Shown here in pieces: positions 48,152 through 56,880 of a DNA stretch of 64,000 nt. Numbering within the stretch: the first letter of the stretch is position 1; each line of letters starts with the position of its first letter. The DNA is from Halanaerobium saccharolyticum. GTDB lineage: Bacteria; Bacillota; Halanaerobiia; Halanaerobiales; Halanaerobiaceae. The stretch lies in the NCBI RefSeq assembly GCF_003259895.1, contig NZ_QLME01000002.1:1-64000 (forward strand), read 5' to 3'. Made by a program: the position numbers and the translations under genes. The notes under the pieces were generated by a model that was given only the letters and a program-made list of their open reading frames with translations, did not search any database and was not told the DNA's origin.

Positions 48152-49288
48152 TTAAAGCACATTATTCGCAAAATATTCAACTGCCTGAATCACAGCCATT
48201 TTCTTAACTTTATCATTTTTAATTTTTTCTGATTTATAAAGTCCCAGTGCACAGTAGAGGCCGGTATAGTAATGTGGATTCCAGTGTGGATTATAATATT
48301 CAGCAAACAGTTGATGCAGATGACTGACAGTTTCTTTATAATTCTCAGCAAGATTATAGAAGAGAAAATCCAGTTCCTTCTGATAACTTTTCAGAGAAAA
48401 ATTATCTTTAAACTGCTGATAATTTTCTGCGATTTGAGTTTTTTCTTGATTGTTTTCAGCAAGTTCCAGTCGTTTTTGCTCAATTTTTTTACTGCCAAAG
48501 TAATTTTCTAGAATACTGTAGGGTGGAAGCTGCTGATAAAATGAGCTGTCTTCCAGCATAAAGAAGGTATAATTGGTTATCATATGGTGCAGATTAACTA
48601 TGCCGCTGCCGGAGGTGGCTTTTAGCCCTAATTCCTCTAACTCTTCCTGAGAAGGTTTTTGGCGTTTTTGCTGATCAGAATTATATTTACCCTGGTAGCT
48701 GTAGCGGCAGAGATACATTATATAACTTAAAACACCGGTTGCTGAAACATCTTTGTGATGATTAACTAAATCTCTCATAACTGGGAAAAAACAGCTTACA
48801 CTGTGGCCCAGACTATCCGGAATTCTTTCCATACCAAGGTTTATAAGATATTCTTTTAGCTGCTCAGGTTGATGTTCCAGAATTCCAAGCGCATAATAAA
48901 ATGCATTATGGGAGTTTCCATTATTTATTTCCTCGCCCAGTTTACTATAAGTCCTCTGGTTAACTTCTTTTTCCTTATAACCGTTGCTGTCTGCTTCAAG
49001 ATTAATAAAATGTCTTTCGGATAATCCAAGTAGCACAACCCTGGCAATCTCCAGTTCTGCTTCTCTGGAAAAATATTTCTTCTGTGAAAGTTCCCTCAGA
49101 AAAAGACTCATTTTAACAAAATGAAAAGATCCATAACGCAGGCTGCATTCCATCAGCATTAACGGCAATAAATCTTCAATCAGTGAGGCCAGAAAAAAAC
49201 TGTTATCAGTTTCTAACTCTTTGAGATATTTTTCAAATTCTTCCTGTTGATGATTAACTACTGCTTTTTTGAGTTGAGACTTCATCAT
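48152..49288 (-). CDS. Hypothetical protein, no recognised family
   Basis: A 378-residue predicted cytoplasmic, mostly helical protein, with no signal peptide or membrane helix. It is rich in Glu, Gln, Tyr and His. Notable His/Cys clusters are GHSVSCFF, LVNHHKD, LHHMITNYTF and NPHWNPHYYTGLYCALG, which might bind a metal, though no known motif is met. AAGGGGGAAT stands before two adjacent ATGs. Codon and base composition match the neighbours. The ordered helix-rich layout could suggest a repeat scaffold, but that is speculative. It is transcribed alone against its neighbours. Confidence 0.75.
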   Translation of the reverse strand: MMKSQLKKAVVNHQQEEFEKYLKELETDNSFFLASLIEDLLPLMLMECSLRYGSFHFVKMSLFLRELSQKKYFSREAELEIARVVLLGLSERHFINLEADSNGYKEKEVNQRTYSKLGEEINNGNSHNAFYYALGILEHQPEQLKEYLINLGMERIPDSLGHSVSCFFPVMRDLVNHHKDVSATGVLSYIMYLCRYSYQGKYNSDQQKRQKPSQEELEELGLKATSGSGIVNLHHMITNYTFFMLEDSSFYQQLPPYSILENYFGSKKIEQKRLELAENNQEKTQIAENYQQFKDNFSLKSYQKELDFLFYNLAENYKETVSHLHQLFAEYYNPHWNPHYYTGLYCALGLYKSEKIKNDKVKKMAVIQAVEYFANNVL

Positions 49289-49653
49289 TTATTCCCCCTT
49301 AAAATCATTTCCTCTTTTTTAATTTTATCACATTTCAGATCAAGATTAAATTCTAACTAATTTTTACAGTCTAAAACCACTCCTATTGTGTTATTCTAGA
49401 TTTTAAAACTAGCTGCCTTCATATTTTCTTCTAACCACCCGATTAATCAGTTAAGAAAATTATTTATGAAAGCTAATAATTTTACATTTAATTAATCTTT
49501 TTGTAACTTAAGCTTCATAATTATAGTTTATAATACAGATGAGAAGTGAAAAGTTAAGCATTCAGCTGTGAGTAATTCCTCTTTTAGTAAAAAAAGACTT
49601 TAAAAAGTCATTACATATATCTGCAATAAAATATTAAGGAGGAGATTAATTAA
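49289..49653. other. Divergent intergenic region
   Basis: Between the unrecognised minus-strand gene and the phosphatase pseudogene. A+T-rich, with no credible frame. It should hold both promoters: a TATAAT lies near 49528 on the + strand, without a clear -35 partner, and AAGGAGGAG lies before 49654. No pho-box-like repeat was recognised. Confidence 0.4.
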
Positions 49654-51085
49654 ATGAAGTTTACAAAAAGATTAGTTTTATTTACTTCGGTGTTGATGAT
49701 CGGACTAATTTTATCTACGGCTGTTATTGCTTTTGCAGATGATGGGGCAAAATACGTATTTATGTTTATTGGTGATGGAATGGCTAACTCTCAAATTAGT
49801 GCTGCTGAGGCTTTTATGTCTGCCAGGAAAGGTGAAATTGGACAGAACAGACTTAATTTCACCACTTTTCCGGCTCAGGGAATGCAGACAACCTATGCAG
49901 CAGATAGATTTTGCGGCTGCAGCGACATCGATGTCTTCAGGAATTAAGACAAATATTGGATATGTGGGAGTAAATTCAGAAAGTAAAGCTGTTAAGACTA
50001 TTGCGGAATTGGCTAAAGAAAATGGGAAAAAGGTAGGAATAGTTTCTTCTGTTACTATTGATCATGCTACCCCGGCCTCTTATTATGCCCATATTCCAGA
50101 TCGAGGCGAATATTATAAAATTGGTCAGCAGATGGCAGATTCTGGTTTTGATTATATAGCCGGTGGTAAACCTAGAGTTGATAAAACTCCAGAGGGACAA
50201 TTAACTATTCCGGAGCTGATGATGGAAAAAGGTTGGCTAACTATCAATGCAGATAAAGATCCAGCTCAATTCTTAAGTTTAAAAAAAGGAGAATCAAAGC
50301 CAGTTTTTGCATATCAAGCCGGTTTTGCGAGTGGAGCTTTTGAATATGAGATAGATCGCCAGGAAGATGATTTAGACTTAGCGGACTTTACCCGTAAAGG
50401 TATTGAAGTTCTGGATAATGCCAATGGATTTTTTATGATGGTAGAAGGTGGGAAAATTGATTGGGCTGGTCATGCTAATGATGCTGTGACTAATATATAT
50501 GATACGATAGCTTTTGATAAAGCAATTTTGGAGGCAGTTAAATTTTATAATCAGCATCCAGATGAGACTTTAATTGTTGTAACTGGAGACCACGAGTGTG
50601 GTGGACTTACTTTAGGCTGGTCGGGAACAGGTTATGATTCGGCATTTGAAATATTTTCAGGCCAAACTGTATCCTTTGAGTGGTTTGATCATAATGTACT
50701 TAAGCCTTATAAAAATACAGTAGACCAGGCAACAGCAGATATTGCTGATCTTGAAACTGAAATAGAAAAGTATTTTGGCTTGTCTAACTTTAGTGAACGA
50801 GAACAGGAACTATTAGAAAGAGCATTTGTCAGAACTATAGAAGAGGAAAAAGAAAGATCAGACGACGAAGAATCATATATTCTTTATGGCGGTTATGAGC
50901 CATTGACTGTTACTTTAACCCATATTTTAAATAATCGAGCAGGATTAAGCTGGACAAGTTATAGTCATACAGGTGTTCCGGCACCAATCTATGCTCAGGG
51001 CAAAAACCATGAACTTTTTAATGGTTATTATGATAATATTGATATTTATCATAAATTAGTTCAGGCAGCCAATCTAATAAATTAA
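49654..51085 (+). pseudogene. Secreted alkaline phosphatase with deleted active-site motif
   Basis: The first frame gives a signal peptide (1-28), the metal motif VFMFIGDGMANSQ and TTFPAQGMQTTYAADRF, then shifts out and stops at 49947. The alkaline phosphatase sequence resumes in the next frame with AAAATSMSSGIKTN and runs to 51085 with all later motifs (VSSVTIDHATPASYYAH, GGKIDWAGHANDA, VTGDHECGG, SHTGVPAPIYAQG). The family reads TDSAAAAT at the junction; here the catalytic Ser and its neighbours are missing. A deletion of 11 bases near 49905-49913 would explain both the frameshift and the loss. The protein cannot be an active phosphatase as it stands. Confidence 0.88.
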
Positions 51086-51123
51086 TTAAATTAGAGAAAA
51101 AATATAATTTAGAATGTTTTTTT

Positions 51124-51163
51124 AGTATCCCGTATTTTATTAATACGGGATACTTATTATTTT
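51124..51163 (+). terminator. Rho-independent terminator
   Basis: AGTATCCCGTATT and AATACGGGATACT pair perfectly (13 bp) over a 5-base loop, followed by a T-rich stretch. Confidence 0.88.
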
Positions 51164-51184
51164 AATCAGAATGGGGGAATTGTT

Positions 51185-52381
51185 ATGAAATTTAGTTGGA
51201 ATGATTTTAAAAAATCACATTATCTAGAAACTGGCGATTTAATATTAGTACTTTTGGTTATAATATCAATAGTTTTATTACTTTTTCTGCCCCTAAAACA
51301 ATTAATATTAGGAGCTTCAGCTGACACCCCTAAAATAGCAGCTGCCGATAATACTGTACGGGTAAAAGCAAGTGTTATAGCTGTGGATAATTCTAATTTA
51401 CATCAATCTGGAATTGTTAAGACAGGAGAACAATATTTTAAAGCAAAAATCGAAACAGGATCTTATGAAGGAGAAAATATAAAGGTTGTAAATTATCTAT
51501 CTGGTGCAATGCAGTTGGACACTGTTTTTGAGAGTGGAGATCAAGCTTTAATAACACTTAGAAAAGATGAAAATGATAGAATTTCTAGTGCTACAGCGGT
51601 TGATCATTATCGAATAGAAATAGAATTAATACTGCTTTTAATTTTTGCCTTATTACTAATTATATTTGCTGGACTTACCGGTTTAAAAGCTGCACTTTCT
51701 TTTGTTTTTACAGGTGTTGTGGTCTGGAGAGTTTTACTGCCTGCATTTTTAGGTGGCTGGAATCCTGTAATAATTGCTTTTATTATAGTAAGTGTGATAA
51801 CTTTTGTGATCATATTTTTAATTGGAGGAATATCGCTAAGAGGAATAGTTGCTTATCTGGGTTCAATGTCAGGAGTAGCGTTAACTGCTTTTTTTGCTCT
51901 TTATTTTGGTAAATTAATGAAAATTGAAGGAAGTGTTAAAGAATTTTCTGAAACCTTACTCTATTCAGGTTATGAACATCTGGAACTGACTTCAATATTT
52001 CTAGCAGGTATTTTTATTGCCAGTTCTGGAGCAGTAATGGATATTGCAATGGATATAGCTGCTTCAATGGCTGAGATTAAGTTGAATAGACCAACAATAA
52101 AAATCTGGCCGCATATCAAATCAGGTTTTAATATCGGTAGAGCTGTAATTGGAACTATGACTACTACTCTGTTACTTGCGTACTCTGGAAGCTATACAAC
52201 ACTTTTGTTGGTATTAATGGCTCAGGGGACACCAACTATGAATATAATGAACTTAAGATATGTCTCAGCTGAATTTTTAAATACTGTAGTTGGAAGTTTT
52301 GGTTTAGTACTTGTTGCACCAATAACAGCAGTAATTGGAGGTTTAATATATTCAAACTGGCATCCACCTGAACATAAATAA
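51185..52381 (+). CDS. YibE/F-family membrane protein
   Basis: A 398-residue polytopic membrane protein of the YibE/F family, whose function is unknown. One TM helix near 20-42 is followed by a soluble segment of about 100 residues (beta-rich, probably external), then about seven helices from residue 145 on. The segments GVALTAFFALYFGKLMKI, SSGAVMDIAMDIAASMAEI and SGSYTTLLLVLMAQGTP are the recognisable core of this family. GGGGGAAT precedes the ATG. Monocistronic, convergent with the following gene. Confidence 0.85.
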   Translation: MKFSWNDFKKSHYLETGDLILVLLVIISIVLLLFLPLKQLILGASADTPKIAAADNTVRVKASVIAVDNSNLHQSGIVKTGEQYFKAKIETGSYEGENIKVVNYLSGAMQLDTVFESGDQALITLRKDENDRISSATAVDHYRIEIELILLLIFALLLIIFAGLTGLKAALSFVFTGVVVWRVLLPAFLGGWNPVIIAFIIVSVITFVIIFLIGGISLRGIVAYLGSMSGVALTAFFALYFGKLMKIEGSVKEFSETLLYSGYEHLELTSIFLAGIFIASSGAVMDIAMDIAASMAEIKLNRPTIKIWPHIKSGFNIGRAVIGTMTTTLLLAYSGSYTTLLLVLMAQGTPTMNIMNLRYVSAEFLNTVVGSFGLVLVAPITAVIGGLIYSNWHPPEHK

Positions 52382-52394
52382 TTCTCTGAATTTT

Positions 52395-53540
52395 TTATTC
52401 TATCTTAAATCTCAAAATCTTATCATCATTCTCGCGTGGACGACCTCTGCCATCTCGATTATTAGTTAGAAAGTAAAGATAACCATCCGGGCCAACCACA
52501 GCAGTTCTAATCCTGCCGTAAATAGAACCATTGGCATCACGGAATAGATGTTCTATTTTATCAACTTCAAAATTATCATTATCTCTGCTAATTCCAATTC
52601 TAACTAGAGACTCACTGCCTAAAGTTCCGACATATAAATCTCCGTGATAAAAAGTCATTCCAGAAGGTGGCACAGTGTTTTCCCACATAATGAGTGGATT
52701 GGCATATTCTCCATCTTCAAAATAACCAATTTTGTCCGGCCAGCCAAAATTGCTTCCTGCTTCAACAACTTTGATTCGATCCTTTGCTCTTAAACCTTCT
52801 TCACCGGAAGGGCCATGGTCAGAAATAAAGAGATCTTCTGTTTCTGAATGCCAGTCAATTCCCTGGGGATTGCGGTGACCCAAACTGTAGACAGGGGAGT
52901 TTCCAAATGGATTATCATCCGGAATATTTCCTGCAGCTGTCAGGCGCAGAATTTTTCCTCCCAGATTGTCTAAATCCTGAGCGATTTCACGGGTAAAGGT
53001 TTCTCCAGTTGTAATATAGAGCATTTCATCGGGTCCAAAAGCAATGCGGCCTCCATTATGGTTGTTTCCTGCTGGAATCTGATCGATGATAATTTCTTCT
53101 TCAACTGCCTGATCACCCTGATCAGTAAATCTGGAAACTCTGTTATATAGTTCACCGTTACTGCTGGTGTAGGTATACATCAGATAAATATATGGGGTTT
53201 CCGGAAAATCGGGGTGATGTGCCATTCCCATTAAACCGCCCTCTCCCCGAGAATCAATGTCTAAGTCCAGGTAACTTTGATCCTGCAGTGAGCCGTCTTC
53301 AACCAGCAGAACTCTGCCATCTCTTTCGGTAATTAAGGCTCGATTACTTTCCGGCAGAAAAACTAGTTCCCAGGGAACATCAAGATTTTCCAGCCAGCTT
53401 TCAACTTTAATAGCTTCTGGTTGCCGAACGAATTCCGTTTCTACATTTTGTGGAAATTCTCCAACTCTAATTTGAGCCTGTACTGACACTGATAAAGTGA
53501 GAATTAGAATTATGATTATAAAAAACACTTTCTTTTTCAT
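52395..53540 (-). CDS. Secreted PQQ-type glucose/sorbosone dehydrogenase-like protein
   Basis: Six-bladed propeller of the GSDH family (soluble aldose dehydrogenase type), 381 residues with a signal peptide (MKKKVFFIIIILILTLSVSVQAQ). Family segments: LDVPWELVFLPESNRALITERDGRV, GLMGMAHHPDFPETPYIYLMYT, GNNHNGGRIAFGPDEMLYITTGE, GHRNPQGIDWH and DHGPSGEEGL, which include the PQQ/Ca-site positions. An upstream in-frame ATG at 53573 exists, but GGAGGT is placed before ATG 53540. An oxidative sugar dehydrogenase is unexpected in a strict anaerobe; an alternative is a non-redox sugar-binding or lactonase-like propeller. Confidence 0.83.
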   Translation of the reverse strand: MKKKVFFIIIILILTLSVSVQAQIRVGEFPQNVETEFVRQPEAIKVESWLENLDVPWELVFLPESNRALITERDGRVLLVEDGSLQDQSYLDLDIDSRGEGGLMGMAHHPDFPETPYIYLMYTYTSSNGELYNRVSRFTDQGDQAVEEEIIIDQIPAGNNHNGGRIAFGPDEMLYITTGETFTREIAQDLDNLGGKILRLTAAGNIPDDNPFGNSPVYSLGHRNPQGIDWHSETEDLFISDHGPSGEEGLRAKDRIKVVEAGSNFGWPDKIGYFEDGEYANPLIMWENTVPPSGMTFYHGDLYVGTLGSESLVRIGISRDNDNFEVDKIEHLFRDANGSIYGRIRTAVVGPDGYLYFLTNNRDGRGRPRENDDKILRFKIE

Positions 53541-53737
53541 ATCTATTACCTCCAGGTTTTTGTGATTTATCAATACAAAATTTCTTCTACTTATAATTAT
53601 ATTGTTTATAGGAGTTAATTTCTAAAAAGCGTTTAACATTTTCAGGAGATTATTTACAGACTGTTAATTTCTAATTTACACTATCGTAATAATAGGGTGA
53701 TATGATTTATTTAAGAAAATATAAGGAGGTGAGATAA

Positions 53738-54730
53738 ATGAAACCAGTTAAAATTGGGGATATTTGTAGAGAAAATAGAGGAGTGACAGTGCCAATTTCA
53801 GTCCGAACTAAAAATCTGGTGGATATTTTTAATCTGAAAAATATTCAAAGTATAGTAGTTCTAGAGGCTGAAAAGGCAGCCGGTCTGGTTATGAGAGATA
53901 AGCTTTTTTATCGCCTGGGCAGCAGATTTGGCTATAATCTTTATATGCAGAAAAATGTAAAAGCAGTTATGGATAGTAAGCCGCTGATTATAGATTTTGA
54001 TGAGTCAGTTCTTAAAGTGTCAAAAATAGCGATGAGGCGTTCACAGGAAAAAATTTATGATTCAATTATAATTACTAAAAACAATAAATACTACGGCATT
54101 ATGTCGATTAAAGACTTATTAATAGAAGTTTCAGAATTAAAGATTAAAACTGCCAGAAATGCTAATCCTTTAACTGGTTTGCCGGGTAACTTAACCATTG
54201 AGTCCGAAATTAAAGAAAAGATAAAAATTGGAGAAAAGTTTTCTGTTCTTTATCTGGATCTTGATAATTTTAAAGCCTATAATGACAGCTATGGTTATCA
54301 TAAAGGAGATGAGGTTATTAATTACACTGCGGAAGTACTTAATAACTGTGCTCAAAAAATGATGACAGATACATTTGTTGGACATATTGGCGGAGATGAT
54401 TTTGTAATTATCACTGCTGCTGTAGATGATGAATATCTGGCAGAGTTGATTATAGAGAAATTTGACAGAGGAATTATTAATTTTTTTAAAAACAAGGATT
54501 TACTAAGGGGATATATAGTTTGTCTTGATCGGCAGCATCAGATAGTTAATACTCCTCTGACTTCAATTTCAATTGCGATAGTTTCGAATAGTGATGGAAA
54601 GTTAGAAAATCATCTAGAAATTAGTGACCGGGCTGCAGAATTAAAGAAAAAAGCAAAAGAAATGTCGGGGAGTAATTTTATTAAAGACAGGAGGATGGAA
54701 AAGACAAATGGAGAGTTTGAGTTATGCTAA
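53738..54730 (+). CDS. CBS-domain diguanylate cyclase
   Basis: Cytoplasmic c-di-GMP synthase of 330 residues. Residues 1-135 resemble a CBS-domain pair (IVVLEAEKAAGLVMRDKL and YDSIIITKNNKYYGIMSIKDLL), which may sense adenine nucleotides. A GGDEF domain follows from about 150 (NPLTGLPGN, LYLDLDNFKAYNDSYGYHKGD) with GGDDF at 218-222, an accepted active variant. No membrane segment. AAGGAGGTGAG is the ribosome site. Its end overlaps the start of an HD-GYP gene by 23 bases, so cyclase and probable phosphodiesterase are made together. Confidence 0.86.
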   Translation: MKPVKIGDICRENRGVTVPISVRTKNLVDIFNLKNIQSIVVLEAEKAAGLVMRDKLFYRLGSRFGYNLYMQKNVKAVMDSKPLIIDFDESVLKVSKIAMRRSQEKIYDSIIITKNNKYYGIMSIKDLLIEVSELKIKTARNANPLTGLPGNLTIESEIKEKIKIGEKFSVLYLDLDNFKAYNDSYGYHKGDEVINYTAEVLNNCAQKMMTDTFVGHIGGDDFVIITAAVDDEYLAELIIEKFDRGIINFFKNKDLLRGYIVCLDRQHQIVNTPLTSISIAIVSNSDGKLENHLEISDRAAELKKKAKEMSGSNFIKDRRMEKTNGEFELC

Positions 54731-55292
54731 AAACATAAATTTTGATTACAGTTATTCCAGTCTCTTGAAAAAGATGATTAAGGAAGCTGATTATAATACA
54801 TATTTGCACAGCCAGCGTTTAAAAATACCCGCTTTGTTACTGGGAGAAGAACTAGAGCTTGAAAAAGACGAGCTGGAGGATCTGATGCTGCTGGCTGAGC
54901 TTCATGACCTGGGAAAAATAGTTATTTCTAATGATATTTTATTCAATGATGGTCCTTTAAATGAAAGTGAGTGGCAGCAGATCAAAGAACATCCGGTCAC
55001 AGGTTTTCAAATTGCCTACACTTCTTTAGATATGGTCGATATAGCGGAAGGAATACTAACTCATCATGAGTGGTGGGATGGGAGTGGTTATCCTCTGGCT
55101 TTAAAAGGAGAAGATATACCTCTGGCAGCCAGGATAATTGCCGTGGTTGACGCCTATGATGTAATGAAATATGGACGAAGTTACAAAAAGGCAATGAGTG
55201 ATCAGGAAATTATCGAAGAGTTAACAGTAAGTTCCGGGATTCAGTTTGATCCACTTTTAGTAAAAATATTTATTGACATAAATTTCAGCTGA
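54708..55292 (+). CDS. HD-GYP domain phosphodiesterase, minimal form
   Basis: Predicted cyclic-di-GMP hydrolase of 194 residues, with nothing but the HD-GYP domain. Metal and signature residues: H66-D67 in LHDLGK, H119-H120 in LTHHEWWDGSGYPLALKGEDIPLAARI, and VVDAYDVM. The GYP loop is exact. AGGAGG lies 13 bases upstream, inside the previous gene. It opposes the overlapping diguanylate cyclase; a complex or a sensory split of a once fused protein is plausible. Confidence 0.88.
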   Translation: MESLSYAKNINFDYSYSSLLKKMIKEADYNTYLHSQRLKIPALLLGEELELEKDELEDLMLLAELHDLGKIVISNDILFNDGPLNESEWQQIKEHPVTGFQIAYTSLDMVDIAEGILTHHEWWDGSGYPLALKGEDIPLAARIIAVVDAYDVMKYGRSYKKAMSDQEIIEELTVSSGIQFDPLLVKIFIDINFS

Positions 55293-55335
55293 TTAGGTTT
55301 TAAATGCAGTACATAGCAGTTATTTTAAATCAAGT

Positions 55336-55369
55336 GGCAGTTTCTTTTTTTGTGAGACTGTCTTTTTTT
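55336..55369 (+). terminator. Rho-independent terminator after HD-GYP gene
   Basis: GGCAGTTTC pairs with GAGACTGTC (two wobbles) over a T-rich loop, followed by TTTTTTTA, one base before the next promoter's -35 box. Confidence 0.75.
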
Positions 55370-55370
55370 A

Positions 55371-55399
55371 TTGACAAACTAACAATCGTTAGTTATAAT
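55371..55399 (+). promoter_or_regulatory. Promoter with embedded TetR-type operator
   Basis: TTGACA, 17 bases, TATAAT. The spacer is filled by the inverted repeat AACTAAC-AATC-GTTAGTT (55377-55394), which reaches into the -10 box. A dimeric TetR repressor bound there would block RNA polymerase directly, so the downstream tetR gene is probably autoregulated along with its export genes. Confidence 0.88.
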
Positions 55400-55464
55400 T
55401 AAAGTATGATAGATGATAGGTATAAATTAATAATTAGCTAAGATTTTAAACTGGAGGTGAAGAA

Positions 55465-56055
55465 GTGGTTTCTACTAGAGAAAAAATATTAAATGAGGCA
55501 TTAGAATTATTTGCAGAAAATGGCTACCATGGAACTTCAATGCGGGAGATAGCTAAAGCAGTTGGAATTAAGGGCAGCTCAATTTATAATCATTTCAGCG
55601 GCAAAGAGGAAATTTTTTCAGACCTCTTTAATTATCTAGCACCCCTGAATTTGGAATCAGCAGAATTTCAGGCTAAATTTATGGCAGCAGATGTTGATCC
55701 ACTTGGACTCCTCAATTATTTTGGCAGCATTGTAATTAAAGAGATGCAGAATCAAAAGAAGGTCAAACTTTTAAAGATGATGCTTAAAGAAAATAATAAT
55801 CCAATAGTTAAAAAAAGACTGCAGAGTAGAATGGAGACAAACATTAAGAGAATCTCTGCTTTTTTTGTCCACCTGCAGGAAGAAGGAAAAATTAAAAGCT
55901 ATTTAGACCCAGAATTTACAGCGGAAGAATTTGTCGGGAATTTAATTTATTACAGATTGCGCTTTCTACTTTTTGAACTGGATAGTTTTGAGGAGTTAAA
56001 AACTGCTACCCAAAGGCATATCAGCTTTTTCTGGGAAAATATTAAGGCCAATTAA
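55465..56055 (+). CDS. TetR-family transcription regulator
   Basis: Repressor of 196 residues. The N-terminal HTH is typical: TREKILNEALELFAENGYHGTSMREIAKAVGIKGSSIYNHFSGKEEIF spans residues 4-51. The remaining helical part is the ligand and dimer domain. Start is GTG with GGAGGTG upstream; no better ATG exists. It is the first gene of a unit with LolA-like, beta-barrel and RND genes, the usual layout in which a TetR protein controls an exporter in response to lipid, drug or envelope signals. Confidence 0.9.
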   Translation: MVSTREKILNEALELFAENGYHGTSMREIAKAVGIKGSSIYNHFSGKEEIFSDLFNYLAPLNLESAEFQAKFMAADVDPLGLLNYFGSIVIKEMQNQKKVKLLKMMLKENNNPIVKKRLQSRMETNIKRISAFFVHLQEEGKIKSYLDPEFTAEEFVGNLIYYRLRFLLFELDSFEELKTATQRHISFFWENIKAN

Positions 56056-56071
56056 GAAGGAGGCAAAAAAA

Positions 56072-56842
56072 ATGCTTAAAAAAATTACTATTTTCTTATT
56101 TATATTATTCTTTTTAATATCACAATTCAGTCTGGCTCAGGAATTAGATGGAGATCAGGTTTTAGAAAAGGTAGAAGCTTCCAGGCAGGCTAACAGTCAT
56201 CAGATGAAGATGGAAATGGAATTATACAGCAGTTCTGGTGATATGAGAAGCAGAGAACTTAATAATTATCGACTTGAAGGAGAAGTTGAGAGATCTCTAA
56301 TGCAGTTTACTGAACCTGCTGATATCAGCGGCACCGCCTTTTTGCTTCTGGATGATCAGTCTAATAATCAGGAAGATATGTATCTATATTTACCGGCACT
56401 GGGTTCAGTCCGGAAAATTTCGGGAAGCCAGAAAAATGGTGATTTTGTGGGCTCAGATTTAACTTATAATGATCTCAGCATTTTTAGTGGAGCTAATTTT
56501 AGAGATAATTATCAGGCAGAAATCACATCAGAAACTGAAGAAACAATTGAACTGCATCTGGAAATTACTGATCCGGATATTGACTACAGCTATGGTAAAA
56601 TGTGGGTCAGAAAAGATCTCTGGCTGGCAGAGAAAATAGATTATTATGATCAGCAGGAAGAGTTATTAAAGATTATTACTCTAAGCAGCTTTGATGAAAT
56701 TGATGGTAACCGTCTGGCCCGCCGAATAGAGGTAGAAAATGTTCAAAGGGGAAGCAGAACAATTCTAAAACTTTTAGAAGTAGATTTTGATCCAGACCTC
56801 GACCCTAATATTTTTACAACTCGTTATCTCCAGCGCCAGTAA
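56072..56842 (+). CDS. LolA-like outer membrane lipoprotein-sorting protein
   Basis: Exported protein of 256 residues. Signal peptide 1-23 ending SLAQ. The mature part has the fold markers of the LolA-like family that accompanies RND/MMPL exporters: MKMEMELYSSSGDMRSREL, LMQFTEPADISGTAFLLLDD, DMYLYLPALGSVRKISGSQ and FVGSDLTYNDL. Probably carries a lipid or lipoprotein across the periplasm. It implies a cell with an outer membrane. 16 bases after tetR, with AAGGAGG. Confidence 0.88.
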   Translation: MLKKITIFLFILFFLISQFSLAQELDGDQVLEKVEASRQANSHQMKMEMELYSSSGDMRSRELNNYRLEGEVERSLMQFTEPADISGTAFLLLDDQSNNQEDMYLYLPALGSVRKISGSQKNGDFVGSDLTYNDLSIFSGANFRDNYQAEITSETEETIELHLEITDPDIDYSYGKMWVRKDLWLAEKIDYYDQQEELLKIITLSSFDEIDGNRLARRIEVENVQRGSRTILKLLEVDFDPDLDPNIFTTRYLQRQ

Positions 56843-56880
56843 GTTAATTAGTCTGTAGAATTTAGAGGAGGTAAGCAATA

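Noticed and set aside
49727-49910. Start of the second phosphatase frame taken as a separate gene
   Set aside because: Its first 60 residues are nonsense in the wrong frame; alkaline phosphatase sequence begins only after the deletion point, so both frames belong to one pseudogene.
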